Source of the DNA: SP5GCR1 sp965199685
GTDB lineage: Bacteria > Pseudomonadota > Gammaproteobacteria > Poriferisulfidales > Oxydemutatoraceae
Length of the DNA: 64,000 nucleotides
Reading direction: 5' to 3'
NCBI GenBank assembly: GCA_965199685.1
Contig: OZ241323.1
Location: 2,480,001 to 2,544,000, forward strand
Shown one piece after another: positions 26,536-36,556 of the stretch; within the stretch, counting starts at the first letter, position 1; every line of letters starts with the position of its first letter. The notes under the pieces were generated by a model. It saw nothing but the letters and a program-made list of their open reading frames with translations, ran no database searches and was not told the origin of the DNA. The position numbers and the translations under genes are program-made.

Positions 26536-26831
26536 GTACGCCAACCTCTTTTAGGCGTTTTTTTGTTAATCCTCAAAATCTCGTCTATGGATGAAAACTT
26601 TGTCTGCCCCGGCTTAACCGAACTAACTAGGTTGTCCAATCCCCCTAAAACCATCAATAGCTTTAGAAAAGACTCCAGCGAAATCAACCCCGTTTGCTCA
26701 AACTTGCGAAGCGTCGGAAGCTTAACACCTGAGCGCAAAGCGAGACCTTGCTGTGTCAAACCAGCGGCGAGCCGCCGAGCCTTGACATACTCCTTGAGCT
26801 GTTGCTGTGCTTTTGTGATAGTTAATAACAT
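26532..26831 (-). CDS. hipB: HipB-type antitoxin, XRE family DNA-binding protein
   Basis: The 99-residue protein has a lambda-repressor-like helix-turn-helix: LKEYVKARRLAAGLTQQGLALRSGVKLPTLRKFEQTG (about residues 13-49, split here by reading), followed by SLESFLKLLMVLGGLDNL. It is translationally coupled to hipA by a 4-base overlap. HipB represses its own operon and neutralises HipA. The upstream AT-rich segment (26832-26880) is the likely operator/promoter, but no clear palindrome was found. Confidence 0.9.
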   Translation of the reverse strand: MLLTITKAQQQLKEYVKARRLAAGLTQQGLALRSGVKLPTLRKFEQTGLISLESFLKLLMVLGGLDNLVSSVKPGQTKFSSIDEILRINKKTPKRGWRT

Positions 26832-26882
26832 GATAGTATTATTTAAGTGATATATTGAAACTATAATAACACAATAATGTTA

Positions 26883-26950
26883 CTACTTATTCAAGTGTTC
26901 AGACAGACCCCCTATTCCTAACCACGCGGAGAGTTGATCTCTAGCCTTCA
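26883..26950 (-). pseudogene. ysxC 3' end fragment, island boundary (left end)
   Basis: In the minus-strand reading, bases 26947-26910 match the 3' end of the intact ysxC at 36609-36572 in 35 of 38 positions. Read in the ysxC frame the differences are nearly silent (ARDQLSAWLGIG here, ARDQLTAWLGIG in the intact gene), and the frame continues as GLSEHLNK to a stop at 26883. This is the pattern of a real ysxC C-terminus, not chance. It overlaps the last codons and stop of the res gene. Confidence 0.75.
26910..26947. repeat. Island direct repeat, left copy
   Basis: Begins CCCTATTCCTAACCACGC and ends GATCTCTAGCCT. Three mismatches to the right copy. Its sequence codes for part of a YsxC C-terminus on the minus strand and contains the res stop codon. 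Confidence 0.85.
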
Positions 26951-29925
26951 AAAATTTCACCTATCTCTTTAGTCCAGTATTTCTTATACGATTCTGGCGG
27001 AGACTGTTCGGGATTAAACATTAAAAGTTTGGTAGTTATTTTCCATTTTTTAGAGTAGGTAAATAATTTCGGAGTTTCTGCTGACCCAAATAATCTCTTA
27101 TAACCCTCTATTTTGTAATCGGCATCTGCATATGTAATCCCTTTAGGATCAACAAACACAATTTGATATTTGTTGCCTTTGCACATCCAGAAAATAAAAT
27201 CTGGGAAAAAGTTATTGTAAGAATTTGACTTATTAAAGTACGGTATAGAAATCTGGTCTAAAGATTCATCTACTTTACTAAACATCCATGCGTCCCACAT
27301 ACCGTTGTTGTTTGCTTCGGTCCATTGTTCTAATCTATCAATGAAATCAATCTCGCTTTCTACTTTTATAATATGCTTTATGTAGTCCACCCGATTATAT
27401 CCCAGCACAACTGGTAGATAATAATGGTTAGAAATCTGTTTGATACGCAATTCATAATTTTCTGAATCCGGGTATTTTCCCTCTGCTCGCCCTGAGACCC
27501 TTACTTCTAGTTGTTCGCGAGTAATCGCCCCTTTATTAAATTCCTCAAACAAATCTAGCAGGTTTTTGTCAGGTGTCCTGCCTGTCTTAACTTGATTTAT
27601 TTTCTCTTGCAGTTCTCTGGCACGCGACGTTTCTACGCAAATTTTTCGGAAATGAACAATATCCTCCTCTTCTTTAATTTTTCTGACTCCTTTGGTCTCT
27701 TTCACCTTTTCGTCAATATGAGATAAAAGCCTCTTTTGTAGAAAAGATAATTGATCGTAGTGCTTGTTTTCATTGATTTTTATACCGCCCTTTTGTTCAA
27801 TAAAAGCCTTCAATTTAGAAAGTTTCGGTGCCGTCAGTCTATCTCGGACAATCAATACCGAATCTGAAGTTTCGTCAAACCATTTTCCAAATCTATCTAA
27901 TGTTTCCTTGCTCATTCTAAACTTTTCTAATTTGCCTATATCTCTTGTAGTCTCTCGATATTCGGGAACCAACAACGGCATATCAGTATCGGCATCACTG
28001 ATTTTTGGTCTTGGTGCCAGTTCAAACCCTTTCAGCACTTCAAAAGAGGACCCTTCTTCGGCTTGCAGTCCTTCCAAAACAGTACTGATTGCTTGACGGT
28101 TAGTCGCAAATAAAAACAGTGTTTCAATCGGCATCACTTCATCGCCACATGATGCCAGCTTTTCTTTGATGTTATTCTCTAAACTGGGAGATAGAAGTAA
28201 TTGCGCCAAACGCATACGCCTATCAGGCAGCGGTTGAATACGCACACCGCGACCGACCGACTGCACAACAAATTTTTTGGCATCGCTGCCTCCGATATTG
28301 ATGAAGTTGATTATGTTCGGGCGGTTAGAATCCCAGCTTTCAAAAAATGAGCGAGAACCCATTAGAATAGTGATAGGTTTTTTCTCTAAACTCTCAAAGA
28401 ACGAAGTCTCCTGTAATGTGGTCGTTTCTTCATAATCAGCTAGAAATCTATTACGCCACTTTGATGTGTCTCCTATACGTATCAATGCAAACGGAAAGTC
28501 TGCATTCTTCATCTGCAACGCTAATTCTCTGTTATCTTTGCTACGCACATACTGCAATGTTCCTTTTCTTGATTTAAGAAACACCATTTTTCTTAACTTG
28601 GAGATGGTCATTTTTCTCAGAATGTCTAGGTTGTTCCTGATAATATCTTTGCCATCCGCCCCGAAAAGCAGTTTGGCCTCTTGCCAATCGCTGATCAGTT
28701 CGCCTATCGCTTCTGCAAAAAGCCCTTGATCAATTTCACCGGTAGCAATATCTCGCAAAGTCTCAAAAAATGTCCATAAATCGTTTCGTTCTTTTTCAAT
28801 GTCAGTATTAACCGAATTGACCAAGGTCAACATCAGTGGCAAATGATATAGGTCGTCTCCAAAGCCGGTATCGGCACGCAATTTATTTACCCTATCAGAA
28901 ACATACGCCAGTGTGATTAGCGATTTCAAAACAATTTTTATTCTCTCCTTAGAACTAATTTCTTCTCCTCTGTCTCCAAATGCAGAATACTCACTTTTGT
29001 TTAGATAGATGTTTTTCCCATGCCCATTTTTTATGAACTCTTCCAAATTGTATTTTTTAACCGTTGTAGCAATATCTTCTTGATCGGTAAAAGTTGCTGA
29101 AAAATTAAAGAGAAATCCCGCCCGCGCCATCACCGCATAATATGCTTGACGCTTAGAATCCTCTTTGGTGCCTTTATGCGCTTCATCCAAAAAGATAAAC
29201 CATTTGCCATCATTTTGATACTCTCGGTAATCGGTCAAAGCCTCTTTTTGTACATCAGAAATGTTATCGCTGCGATGATAATATACTGGGATCGTATCAC
29301 CCAATTGTCCTTGATATTGAAGATGGCTCTTGCGTAAATCTGTCAAGTTGATGGTTAAATCACGCGATTGATTAAACTCGTCAATCGTATGCCTGATTTG
29401 TTTTAGTAAATGCTCGCTTGGAGCAAGTATCAGCATACGATGATTCGGGATTTCTTTGTGCCTCTGTAAAAAATGTAGATACTCTATCAGTTTAATCATC
29501 ACCAAAGTTTTACCGCTTCCTGTTGCCATCCAAAAGCACATCCGGTTAATCAAATGGTAATACGAAATAGAATCTCCGTTAGGTTCAATATACTCGGATA
29601 AAATACGAAAAACTTCATCTTGTTTATCGTATTCTTTATCTTTGCGGCTCTTGTATTTAGGTATATTGGAAAATTGCAGGGCAAAATCTAGGCTTAAAAA
29701 ATTGCGTTTACGCCAGTTGTTTGTATCCTCCGCTTCGCCCTCTTCCCAATCGTATTGTCTACCATAATACTCGAAGAGTGCACACGCAGCATTTTCCATG
29801 GCCGAGCGTTGGTAGTCGTATAGCTTCTTGCTTTGTGAGAATTCACCAATATCTGGCATCTGCCAAGTTTCTGGCAACTCGACATAGTTGATGGATTGGG
29901 CTATAGACTCAAGGGTAGCAGTCAT
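26941..29925 (-). CDS. Type III restriction enzyme Res subunit (helicase-nuclease)
   Basis: The 994-residue protein is the ATP-dependent cleavage subunit of a type III system. It has Walker A ATGSGKT (residues 134-140), DEAH (247-250), FNFSATF (motif III-like), QSVGRGVRIQP (motif VI) and a C-terminal PD-(D/E)xK nuclease (PD at 908-909, then DPK at 926-928). Length is typical. It ends with a TAG that lies inside the left island repeat, suggesting the coding end was formed at the junction or coincides with it. Its start overlaps mod by 4 bases, as in most type III operons. Confidence 0.93.
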   Translation of the reverse strand: MTATLESIAQSINYVELPETWQMPDIGEFSQSKKLYDYQRSAMENAACALFEYYGRQYDWEEGEAEDTNNWRKRNFLSLDFALQFSNIPKYKSRKDKEYDKQDEVFRILSEYIEPNGDSISYYHLINRMCFWMATGSGKTLVMIKLIEYLHFLQRHKEIPNHRMLILAPSEHLLKQIRHTIDEFNQSRDLTINLTDLRKSHLQYQGQLGDTIPVYYHRSDNISDVQKEALTDYREYQNDGKWFIFLDEAHKGTKEDSKRQAYYAVMARAGFLFNFSATFTDQEDIATTVKKYNLEEFIKNGHGKNIYLNKSEYSAFGDRGEEISSKERIKIVLKSLITLAYVSDRVNKLRADTGFGDDLYHLPLMLTLVNSVNTDIEKERNDLWTFFETLRDIATGEIDQGLFAEAIGELISDWQEAKLLFGADGKDIIRNNLDILRKMTISKLRKMVFLKSRKGTLQYVRSKDNRELALQMKNADFPFALIRIGDTSKWRNRFLADYEETTTLQETSFFESLEKKPITILMGSRSFFESWDSNRPNIINFINIGGSDAKKFVVQSVGRGVRIQPLPDRRMRLAQLLLSPSLENNIKEKLASCGDEVMPIETLFLFATNRQAISTVLEGLQAEEGSSFEVLKGFELAPRPKISDADTDMPLLVPEYRETTRDIGKLEKFRMSKETLDRFGKWFDETSDSVLIVRDRLTAPKLSKLKAFIEQKGGIKINENKHYDQLSFLQKRLLSHIDEKVKETKGVRKIKEEEDIVHFRKICVETSRARELQEKINQVKTGRTPDKNLLDLFEEFNKGAITREQLEVRVSGRAEGKYPDSENYELRIKQISNHYYLPVVLGYNRVDYIKHIIKVESEIDFIDRLEQWTEANNNGMWDAWMFSKVDESLDQISIPYFNKSNSYNNFFPDFIFWMCKGNKYQIVFVDPKGITYADADYKIEGYKRLFGSAETPKLFTYSKKWKITTKLLMFNPEQSPPESYKKYWTKEIGEIFEG

Positions 29926-32579
29926 TCACTGCCCCACCATAAATAGGGTTTCAGCAGCGAGATAAAATGCATTTTCTCTTTTTCGTTCATCCTCGCCGGG
30001 TTTATTTTTTCGGTGCTACCATCAGCAAAGGTCACGCTATCCTCAGTGCGTTTGCGAATCTGTTTGCCTAAGACATTAGAGAGAGATTCCGCAATATCAA
30101 TATCCGGATAAAGCTGTTGTAAGTTGATTTTTAGTTTGCCATTCTTTAATGGTTTAACACAATGGACAAGTTTATCGTCACCAAAAAACACATACTGCTC
30201 AAACGGAGATTTAGTGCTGTCCAATTCTAACTGCTCGCCATCTTTATAGCGCGAATTCCTTAGTGTCTCTTCGTATTGTTCCAGTGCGTAGTATTTGAGG
30301 CAATGACTACTGCCTTGCCGAGAGACCGGTTCTCCATCCTTCCAATCTTTGGAATAAACGACTTTTTTGATACGCGGCAATAGGACGGTATGAAAATACT
30401 CGCCCATTTCCATTAGCAGGTATTTCCTATTTCCTCCGTCTTCCCGGTTTAAGTTTATTACTGCATGAGCAGTGGTGCCGGAACCAGCGAAGTAGTCAAG
30501 TACTATTGAATGAGGATTTAAGCCTATGGCTAAAGAATCCTCAACAGTATTTATACTTTTAGGATAAGAAAATCCTGTTTTGCTAACACCTAAGATATTT
30601 TGTAATAAAATAGTTCCGTGAGATGAAGCATCATAAGTAGCACCCAACCACATAGACTTCGGCATGATTTCCTTCTTAAGCCTATCTTTCGCATAAACCA
30701 CAAAACTTTCTCCATTATTTCTCACTAAAATCTCGGATTGAGCATTTTCCTTGACAAGCTCTTTGCTCCACCTCCAAACTCTTTTAGTTCCTGCTTTGTC
30801 TATTGGCAATATCTCCATTTCATCCTTCGATTTTCTCTCCACAGATATTTTCCCACTATGAGCATTATAAAAAAGCGGATAATAAAGATTAGGCCTATCT
30901 TCTGGTCTAGAGTTAGATCCACTTCTTCTTAAGGGGAGTTCTCGGTATCTACCTAAAACATCTTTTTTGTTGTACTTTTTAAGAAGGTCTTCTTCTTTTT
31001 GAATAAATTTTCCTGTTTCAAGTTCTTTTATATATTTTGCATACAGTAAACAATAGTCATGAGCCGATGCTAGGTGCTTATCGTCACTGCGTCCTCGAGG
31101 ATTAGACAGAATGGAAATATTTCCAATTAAATTCTCTATACCAAAAATAGATTTCAGCATTACACCAAGATATTCCATTTCTTCATCATCTATTGCTACC
31201 TCAATCAATCCACTGGAACATAAATAACACTTAGACAGATTTATTCTGTTTTCAATTAAAGACAAAAAGGAGGAGTGCTTGTAGTTGTTTTTGTAATCTA
31301 TTCTTGTTGCAGCTGTGTTATAAGGCGGGTCTATATAAATACACTTTACTTTTTCTTTGTAGCGTTTTTTCAGCGTATTCAGTGCCTGCCAATTCTCGCT
31401 ATGCACTAGTTCTCCATCTAGTGCTTCGTCCAAATTTCCCAAACAATCTAGAATCTCCAATTCCAAATCTTTGAAGTGTTTAGTATCCAACGGTAAAAAT
31501 TTATACCCTTCGCCTACACCGTTTTTATCGTCTATCCTTCCCTGCCCATTGAATATCGTTTTCATCGAAAACTTATCGTCCACCATACCCAGTGCACACC
31601 ATTCTTTTATTTGCGCTTTTGCACCTTTGTGCTTAATGATTTTCTGTAAGGTTTGATCCGATAATTTATCCAGTGTCACCACATAGTTTAGGTTGCGTAC
31701 AAACTTTGGCTTCTCCCAAACTCGGCGAAGTTCATCTTCAAACTGCGAGATGAAATCAATAACATCATAGGCGGTATCCTTGATTGCCTGAAGTTGCTTT
31801 ATTCTCTGCTCCTCAAAGATAGTTTCTCCCTGAAAAATATACTGATAAACCCATAAATCAAATTGTTCTCGTAAAAAGCCCTTCGCATCCTTGTTGATGA
31901 AAAAATCCACCTCGGTTTGCCGACGAAAAACATTCATTGCTTTTTGAAGCTCATCCTCGGTTAAATTGATCCCTGCCTTGCGAGACTTTTTAAGAATATC
32001 CTCTTTATTCGTTTTTCTCTTCTCTCCTACATAATCAACTTTAAGATGAATAACTTTCCCTTCTCCGCGCACCACCTTATCGAAAATAAAGATAAACTCA
32101 CGCCGCTCATTGTTTCTTTTATGTTCACATTCGGTGGCATCAAAGTAAAAGTGTCTGGTTCCATAAGACCTGCCTGGCTCGGCTAGCTCAACCGGCATGG
32201 AGCGTACCAACACATCGGATTTTACATAATAAAGCATTTGTGTTTTCCACGACAATGCAACATCTTGCCCGTCTTGATAAACGCGCTCATAGAGCTTAGA
32301 AAATACCGGAATATGTCTAAAGTAGATAGAACCGCTTTCGCAAAAATAGCGATGGAAAAAAGTATAGAGTTTGTCAAATAATTCTCCGCGAAAGTCTGTC
32401 TCCCATTCTGCACGCTGATTAATCTTTTCCATCAACTGAGGACGAATAGAGCAGAAGTAGTCTCGCTTAATTTTCATCAGATTAACAAAACCGGAGTCTC
32501 CCTCCACATTGGCACCAATAAACAAGGATTCTAGTGCTTTCAGAAAACGGTTTTCTTTAGTTTGTGCGGGATATGTCAT
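29922..32579 (-). CDS. Type III DNA adenine methyltransferase Mod subunit
   Basis: The 885-residue protein is an N6-adenine methyltransferase of the beta class: DPPYNT (motif IV, about residue 415) precedes DYFAGSGTTAHAV (motif I, about 693). The N-terminal 380 residues form a long extension, and the middle between the motifs (about 430-690) would hold the target recognition domain. Mod gives sequence specificity and self-protection; with Res it cuts DNA. No ribosome site is obvious before the ATG. The extended N-terminus resembles Mod proteins of ISP-like/EcoPI relatives. The mod-res overlap supports an operon. Confidence 0.92.
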   Translation of the reverse strand: MTYPAQTKENRFLKALESLFIGANVEGDSGFVNLMKIKRDYFCSIRPQLMEKINQRAEWETDFRGELFDKLYTFFHRYFCESGSIYFRHIPVFSKLYERVYQDGQDVALSWKTQMLYYVKSDVLVRSMPVELAEPGRSYGTRHFYFDATECEHKRNNERREFIFIFDKVVRGEGKVIHLKVDYVGEKRKTNKEDILKKSRKAGINLTEDELQKAMNVFRRQTEVDFFINKDAKGFLREQFDLWVYQYIFQGETIFEEQRIKQLQAIKDTAYDVIDFISQFEDELRRVWEKPKFVRNLNYVVTLDKLSDQTLQKIIKHKGAKAQIKEWCALGMVDDKFSMKTIFNGQGRIDDKNGVGEGYKFLPLDTKHFKDLELEILDCLGNLDEALDGELVHSENWQALNTLKKRYKEKVKCIYIDPPYNTAATRIDYKNNYKHSSFLSLIENRINLSKCYLCSSGLIEVAIDDEEMEYLGVMLKSIFGIENLIGNISILSNPRGRSDDKHLASAHDYCLLYAKYIKELETGKFIQKEEDLLKKYNKKDVLGRYRELPLRRSGSNSRPEDRPNLYYPLFYNAHSGKISVERKSKDEMEILPIDKAGTKRVWRWSKELVKENAQSEILVRNNGESFVVYAKDRLKKEIMPKSMWLGATYDASSHGTILLQNILGVSKTGFSYPKSINTVEDSLAIGLNPHSIVLDYFAGSGTTAHAVINLNREDGGNRKYLLMEMGEYFHTVLLPRIKKVVYSKDWKDGEPVSRQGSSHCLKYYALEQYEETLRNSRYKDGEQLELDSTKSPFEQYVFFGDDKLVHCVKPLKNGKLKINLQQLYPDIDIAESLSNVLGKQIRKRTEDSVTFADGSTEKINPARMNEKEKMHFISLLKPYLWWGSE

Positions 32580-32876
32580 TTATATATTGGGTTGCAATCA
32601 ACTTGTTTTTAATCTATTAAGATATGAGGATTTGTTGTCATATCTTGCGAAATTCATGCTTCATTTTTGAGATTCACAGCCTATTTTTGTCGGTTGTGCC
32701 ATTCTAGCATAGAGATTTAGGATATAACTCAACTTTCCGACGAACGGTAGTTATGTATATAAACTATAGAAAATCAGACTGATTTTTGGTTGATTCAAGA
32801 TTGAAAAATCAATGTTTTTGCACTATTGATATTAAATTAGGAAGCGAAGTTTATAGGTTAGTAAATATATCTTTGC
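32580..32876. other. AT-rich intergenic gap
   Basis: About 300 bases, AT-rich, between mod and the 1199-residue gene, all on the minus strand. Likely promoter region for mod; no clear boxes or repeats recognised. Confidence 0.35.
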
Positions 32877-35800
32877 CTAACTGATTTTGTATTTTTCGGT
32901 TAACTCTTTAACCCAGCTAGAATCATCTAGTATTTCTATAAGATCCCTACATGTTTGTTCTGCATTTTTACGCATGTCTTCATTTTTATTTTTAAGACTG
33001 GCCTCTAAAATAGGTTTTATTTCTTCCCATATATAGTATTTTGACTCTGCCTGGACTTTTATAGCTTTGACGAGTCTTTGAAGACATTCCATAACTTTCC
33101 CTGGATTTTGTTTGTGCAATATATTTAGTCTTGCTAATTGACCACAAATGTTTTTTTCAGGAGTAATATTTAAGTCTAAAATTTTGGAATACTTATCTAA
33201 CCTCCATTCAGCATCTAAGCAATCAGCTTGTAACCAAGAAACAAACTGTTCTAGTTCTGCTTGTTTTAGTTTTTTATTATTTTCTTGAAATCGCCAATTA
33301 AAATAATCCTTAACTCTTTTTATACTCTCTTGATCTGTATAATCGTCAATTAAATTCCCCATGGTATGGAAAATCCACCCTTGTATTTCTGATATTTTCT
33401 GTACCTGTTGATAATACTTGTGCAACAAACTGTCATCGCCTTCAAGAGAATATGCTCCTTTAATATAACAGCGTGCTAAATATCTGTCTAATGATTCTAC
33501 AAAACTATTATCACCTCTGCCCATAATAACGCTTTCAAAAGGGTTTATTACAAACCTAAATTCAGTCAAATTCTCAATAGAATAAACAAGTTCTTCATAT
33601 ACAATTTTGAAGTATTGAGAACATGCGTGGTCAGAATCTAAGAATTGAGAAAAAGTTTTCTTAAACAGGACTAAATTATCTTTAGGAAAAATTTGGGGCT
33701 TATGCTTTTCAGCCCATTTAGCGTCTAATTGGTATATTGATATATATTTTTCAGCTAAAGTTTCTCTTTCCGGCAAAGTCAAAGGATGTTGTCTATCATT
33801 AAAGCGTTCTTCTAGAATTATTGTTATGACTTTAATGTCTGTGGCAATATTATGCTTAAGTATCCAACATCCAAACTTTATAAGTGCTGCAAAGACTTGG
33901 CGGCGAGCATGATACATATTTCGCCATGCCATTTGCCAGCCAAATTTAGTGCATAATGTACTTAACAATAATAACAATGATTTATAATTTTCTTTCGTTG
34001 CAGGTGGTTGTTTCCCCACTAAACAGGCCTCTATAAATGCGACAACGTCACAGTAGCAATAGTCTATAAGTTCTTCTGATGATGTAAATAAGACCTTTTT
34101 GCAAAACTCAAACCAGATATCAAGTTTTTCAAAGTCCCCACCGCCAACTTTCTCCGATATTTTCCTTAATATAACGCTTACATATTTTGGACCTATGATT
34201 TTTTCTAAATTTTCAAGCCAAAAGTCAATCCTACTAGAATCAGTCATAATTGATTCCTTAAATAACTTTTCAAATTCTCTGGCAAGCCCTTCAGGACCTG
34301 TTTCTATAACAATTTTCCCTTTTACAGTAGATTCCTCTTTTTGACAATTATTAATATAATCAAGGAGTTTTTGATCCGAGAGCTTTGCAAGTTCCTCTTT
34401 AGATTTAGGACTTTTAAAAATAGTTTTATAAACACCTGATTTATCTCTATAACCTTCATCGGCAATTTTTTTGGTTTCTGGTGCATCTAACTCGTCGTAA
34501 TACTTTTTATACTTTCCAAACAATACACTCTTAAATGGTCTGAGCCTTTTTCTTTGCCAGTACTTTCTTTTTTCTTTTGATGGTCCATTCATAATGATGT
34601 CGAAAATCTTTTGCCGCCCATCCTTTGTTAAAAATTTTTCACCGAAATGCTCACAAGCCCTGCGAACCATTCTCTGAAATTCATATACATATTCATCTTT
34701 GCAACCATAGTCATAACCTAAAATAAGTTCTCGGATTTTAGGTTTTGTTTGCTCGTTTAAGTTTGCAGCATATAAATGGTATTGGATCCGTCTAAAAACA
34801 AACCACTTTTGTTCAGTCAAAAGTCGATCTAACTCTTCAATTTCTAGAAAATCCCTTTTGTCATAAACTTGCTTGCAGGCAAAAGTTAGCATTTGAATAA
34901 GTTTGCACATAAGGTCTCTTGGAGTGTTACATTCTTCTTCGATTTTATCTAGATCTTTGCACCAACTTTTAGAAGTATCGCGATAATCACCTCTTCCTTT
35001 TTTCATGTCAAGCATATTATTTGTGGCTTCAACAAGAGTACGTGAAACTTCAGTAGGTCGTTTTTCACTTATAGAGAGAACCCCCTGCCGTAGAATTTCG
35101 CAATATTCCCAATCCCGCAGTTTAGGATAAAGCTCAATGCCATTTGTAGAATATAGCTCAAAAGATACTATTTCTTTTATGAGTTCCATACTTGTATTCA
35201 TGCCAATATCTTCCTTTGACCAATGCTCAATAAGTTTGTTGACAATTTTCGGGTCTATTATTGGTAGTTTTAGATACTTAAATATCCACTTTTTTAACTT
35301 AATAGACTCTTCTAATGGTGTCTTTAGAGCAATCAGGAGAATAGTTTTTAATACAGTTGAATTATTTGTTTCTTTAAGTTTTCCTAAAATAATTTCTACA
35401 ACTTCTTTAGGCTTCTTTCCAGAAATTTTTTCAAGATATGAAATCAGAGGCCAATTTCTTATATCGTCTGGAGCCTTATGAAAAAAAACACCTTTGTGAA
35501 AAGTAAGAAAAGAAAGCCATGTTTCATCATCATTTATTTTTTCAAAAAAGAATATAAAATTGCTCCCGCGTTTTATTAATTGCAATATTTTTTCTCTATT
35601 TATGTCGTTTCTTTTAGGTTGGTTAAGCAGATTTTCGAGTTTTCTCCTATCTTTTATAATGTTCGGTTTTAGCATGTATAAATCGTTTTCTAGCTTTGTG
35701 ATACATTCTTTTAATTCGTCCTGTGAGGGACAGAATTTATGATGTGTAATATCTTGTAGTTTTTTGCGTAAACCTTCAGAGTCTTTTTGGATACTATCCT

Positions 35801-36476
35801 GAATGTCCAGAGATAGAACACGAATATTTGGATCATTCCGTTCATGTGATTTTTTTGTGAATTCTATGTTGCGAACTTTTTTCTTTTTATTAGTATGAGT
35901 GTCATAACTTCTTTGTATTTCTATCAGCTCTCTTAAAGAATTGGCTGCTTGAGAAAATCTGTCAGGATTATATGGATTATCTAAAGCGTATAATGCCCCA
36001 AGATACTGTTCACTGAAACAAAGTTCTTTTGTATCTACTCCCTCTTTTAGAAGGTCAATTATATCTTGTTGCTGGGATGTAGGCTTTAAGTCTGCGCTAT
36101 AGCTTTTGGTAATGAATTCCTGGTTGTCAATATTGTTTGCTATTTTTTCATCTTGAAGGTTCTCAATAATGTATTCTTCTAGTTTTTCTAGACTATCTTT
36201 AAATGTCCTATCTTTTCCTGAAAGAGGTTCATAGTGGGCAATCTTATTAAGTGTTCCATTATAGGCTTCCAAATTTGACTGCCATCCTAATTTCTCTATT
36301 AGTTCTCTGAGGGAATGTGCCGCTTGAGGAAATCTATCAGGATTATATGGATTATCTAGAGCGTATAATGCCCCAAGATACCATTCACCGATACAAAGCT
36401 GCTTTGTATCTCTATGATTTTTTAATCGACGGTATATATCTCTCTGCCGAGGTGTGATTTCTAATTCCTTTATCAT
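32877..36476 (-). CDS. Large helical protein of unknown function with a duplicated N-terminal module
   Basis: The 1199-residue product is Lys/Glu-rich and appears almost wholly alpha-helical, with a HEAT-like feel and no signal peptide, membrane segment, Walker motif or nuclease motif that I could see. The N-terminus carries the same module twice: YLGALYALDNPYNPDRF at residues 33-49 and 158-174, each followed by QAA(H/N)SLRELIE. I have seen similar NPDRxxQAAHSLREL segments in large proteins near defence genes but cannot name a family. Its place in the island beside type III restriction genes makes a defence role the best inference. Codon use looks AT-rich, like the neighbours res and mod. Confidence 0.6.
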   Translation of the reverse strand: MIKELEITPRQRDIYRRLKNHRDTKQLCIGEWYLGALYALDNPYNPDRFPQAAHSLRELIEKLGWQSNLEAYNGTLNKIAHYEPLSGKDRTFKDSLEKLEEYIIENLQDEKIANNIDNQEFITKSYSADLKPTSQQQDIIDLLKEGVDTKELCFSEQYLGALYALDNPYNPDRFSQAANSLRELIEIQRSYDTHTNKKKKVRNIEFTKKSHERNDPNIRVLSLDIQDSIQKDSEGLRKKLQDITHHKFCPSQDELKECITKLENDLYMLKPNIIKDRRKLENLLNQPKRNDINREKILQLIKRGSNFIFFFEKINDDETWLSFLTFHKGVFFHKAPDDIRNWPLISYLEKISGKKPKEVVEIILGKLKETNNSTVLKTILLIALKTPLEESIKLKKWIFKYLKLPIIDPKIVNKLIEHWSKEDIGMNTSMELIKEIVSFELYSTNGIELYPKLRDWEYCEILRQGVLSISEKRPTEVSRTLVEATNNMLDMKKGRGDYRDTSKSWCKDLDKIEEECNTPRDLMCKLIQMLTFACKQVYDKRDFLEIEELDRLLTEQKWFVFRRIQYHLYAANLNEQTKPKIRELILGYDYGCKDEYVYEFQRMVRRACEHFGEKFLTKDGRQKIFDIIMNGPSKEKRKYWQRKRLRPFKSVLFGKYKKYYDELDAPETKKIADEGYRDKSGVYKTIFKSPKSKEELAKLSDQKLLDYINNCQKEESTVKGKIVIETGPEGLAREFEKLFKESIMTDSSRIDFWLENLEKIIGPKYVSVILRKISEKVGGGDFEKLDIWFEFCKKVLFTSSEELIDYCYCDVVAFIEACLVGKQPPATKENYKSLLLLLSTLCTKFGWQMAWRNMYHARRQVFAALIKFGCWILKHNIATDIKVITIILEERFNDRQHPLTLPERETLAEKYISIYQLDAKWAEKHKPQIFPKDNLVLFKKTFSQFLDSDHACSQYFKIVYEELVYSIENLTEFRFVINPFESVIMGRGDNSFVESLDRYLARCYIKGAYSLEGDDSLLHKYYQQVQKISEIQGWIFHTMGNLIDDYTDQESIKRVKDYFNWRFQENNKKLKQAELEQFVSWLQADCLDAEWRLDKYSKILDLNITPEKNICGQLARLNILHKQNPGKVMECLQRLVKAIKVQAESKYYIWEEIKPILEASLKNKNEDMRKNAEQTCRDLIEILDDSSWVKELTEKYKIS

Positions 36477-36556
36477 GTGGTTTTACCATAAAGCTATGTG
36501 TCTCATATATTACCTTATTCGTATGCCTTACAATCAAACACCGCCTTATGTCTTCC

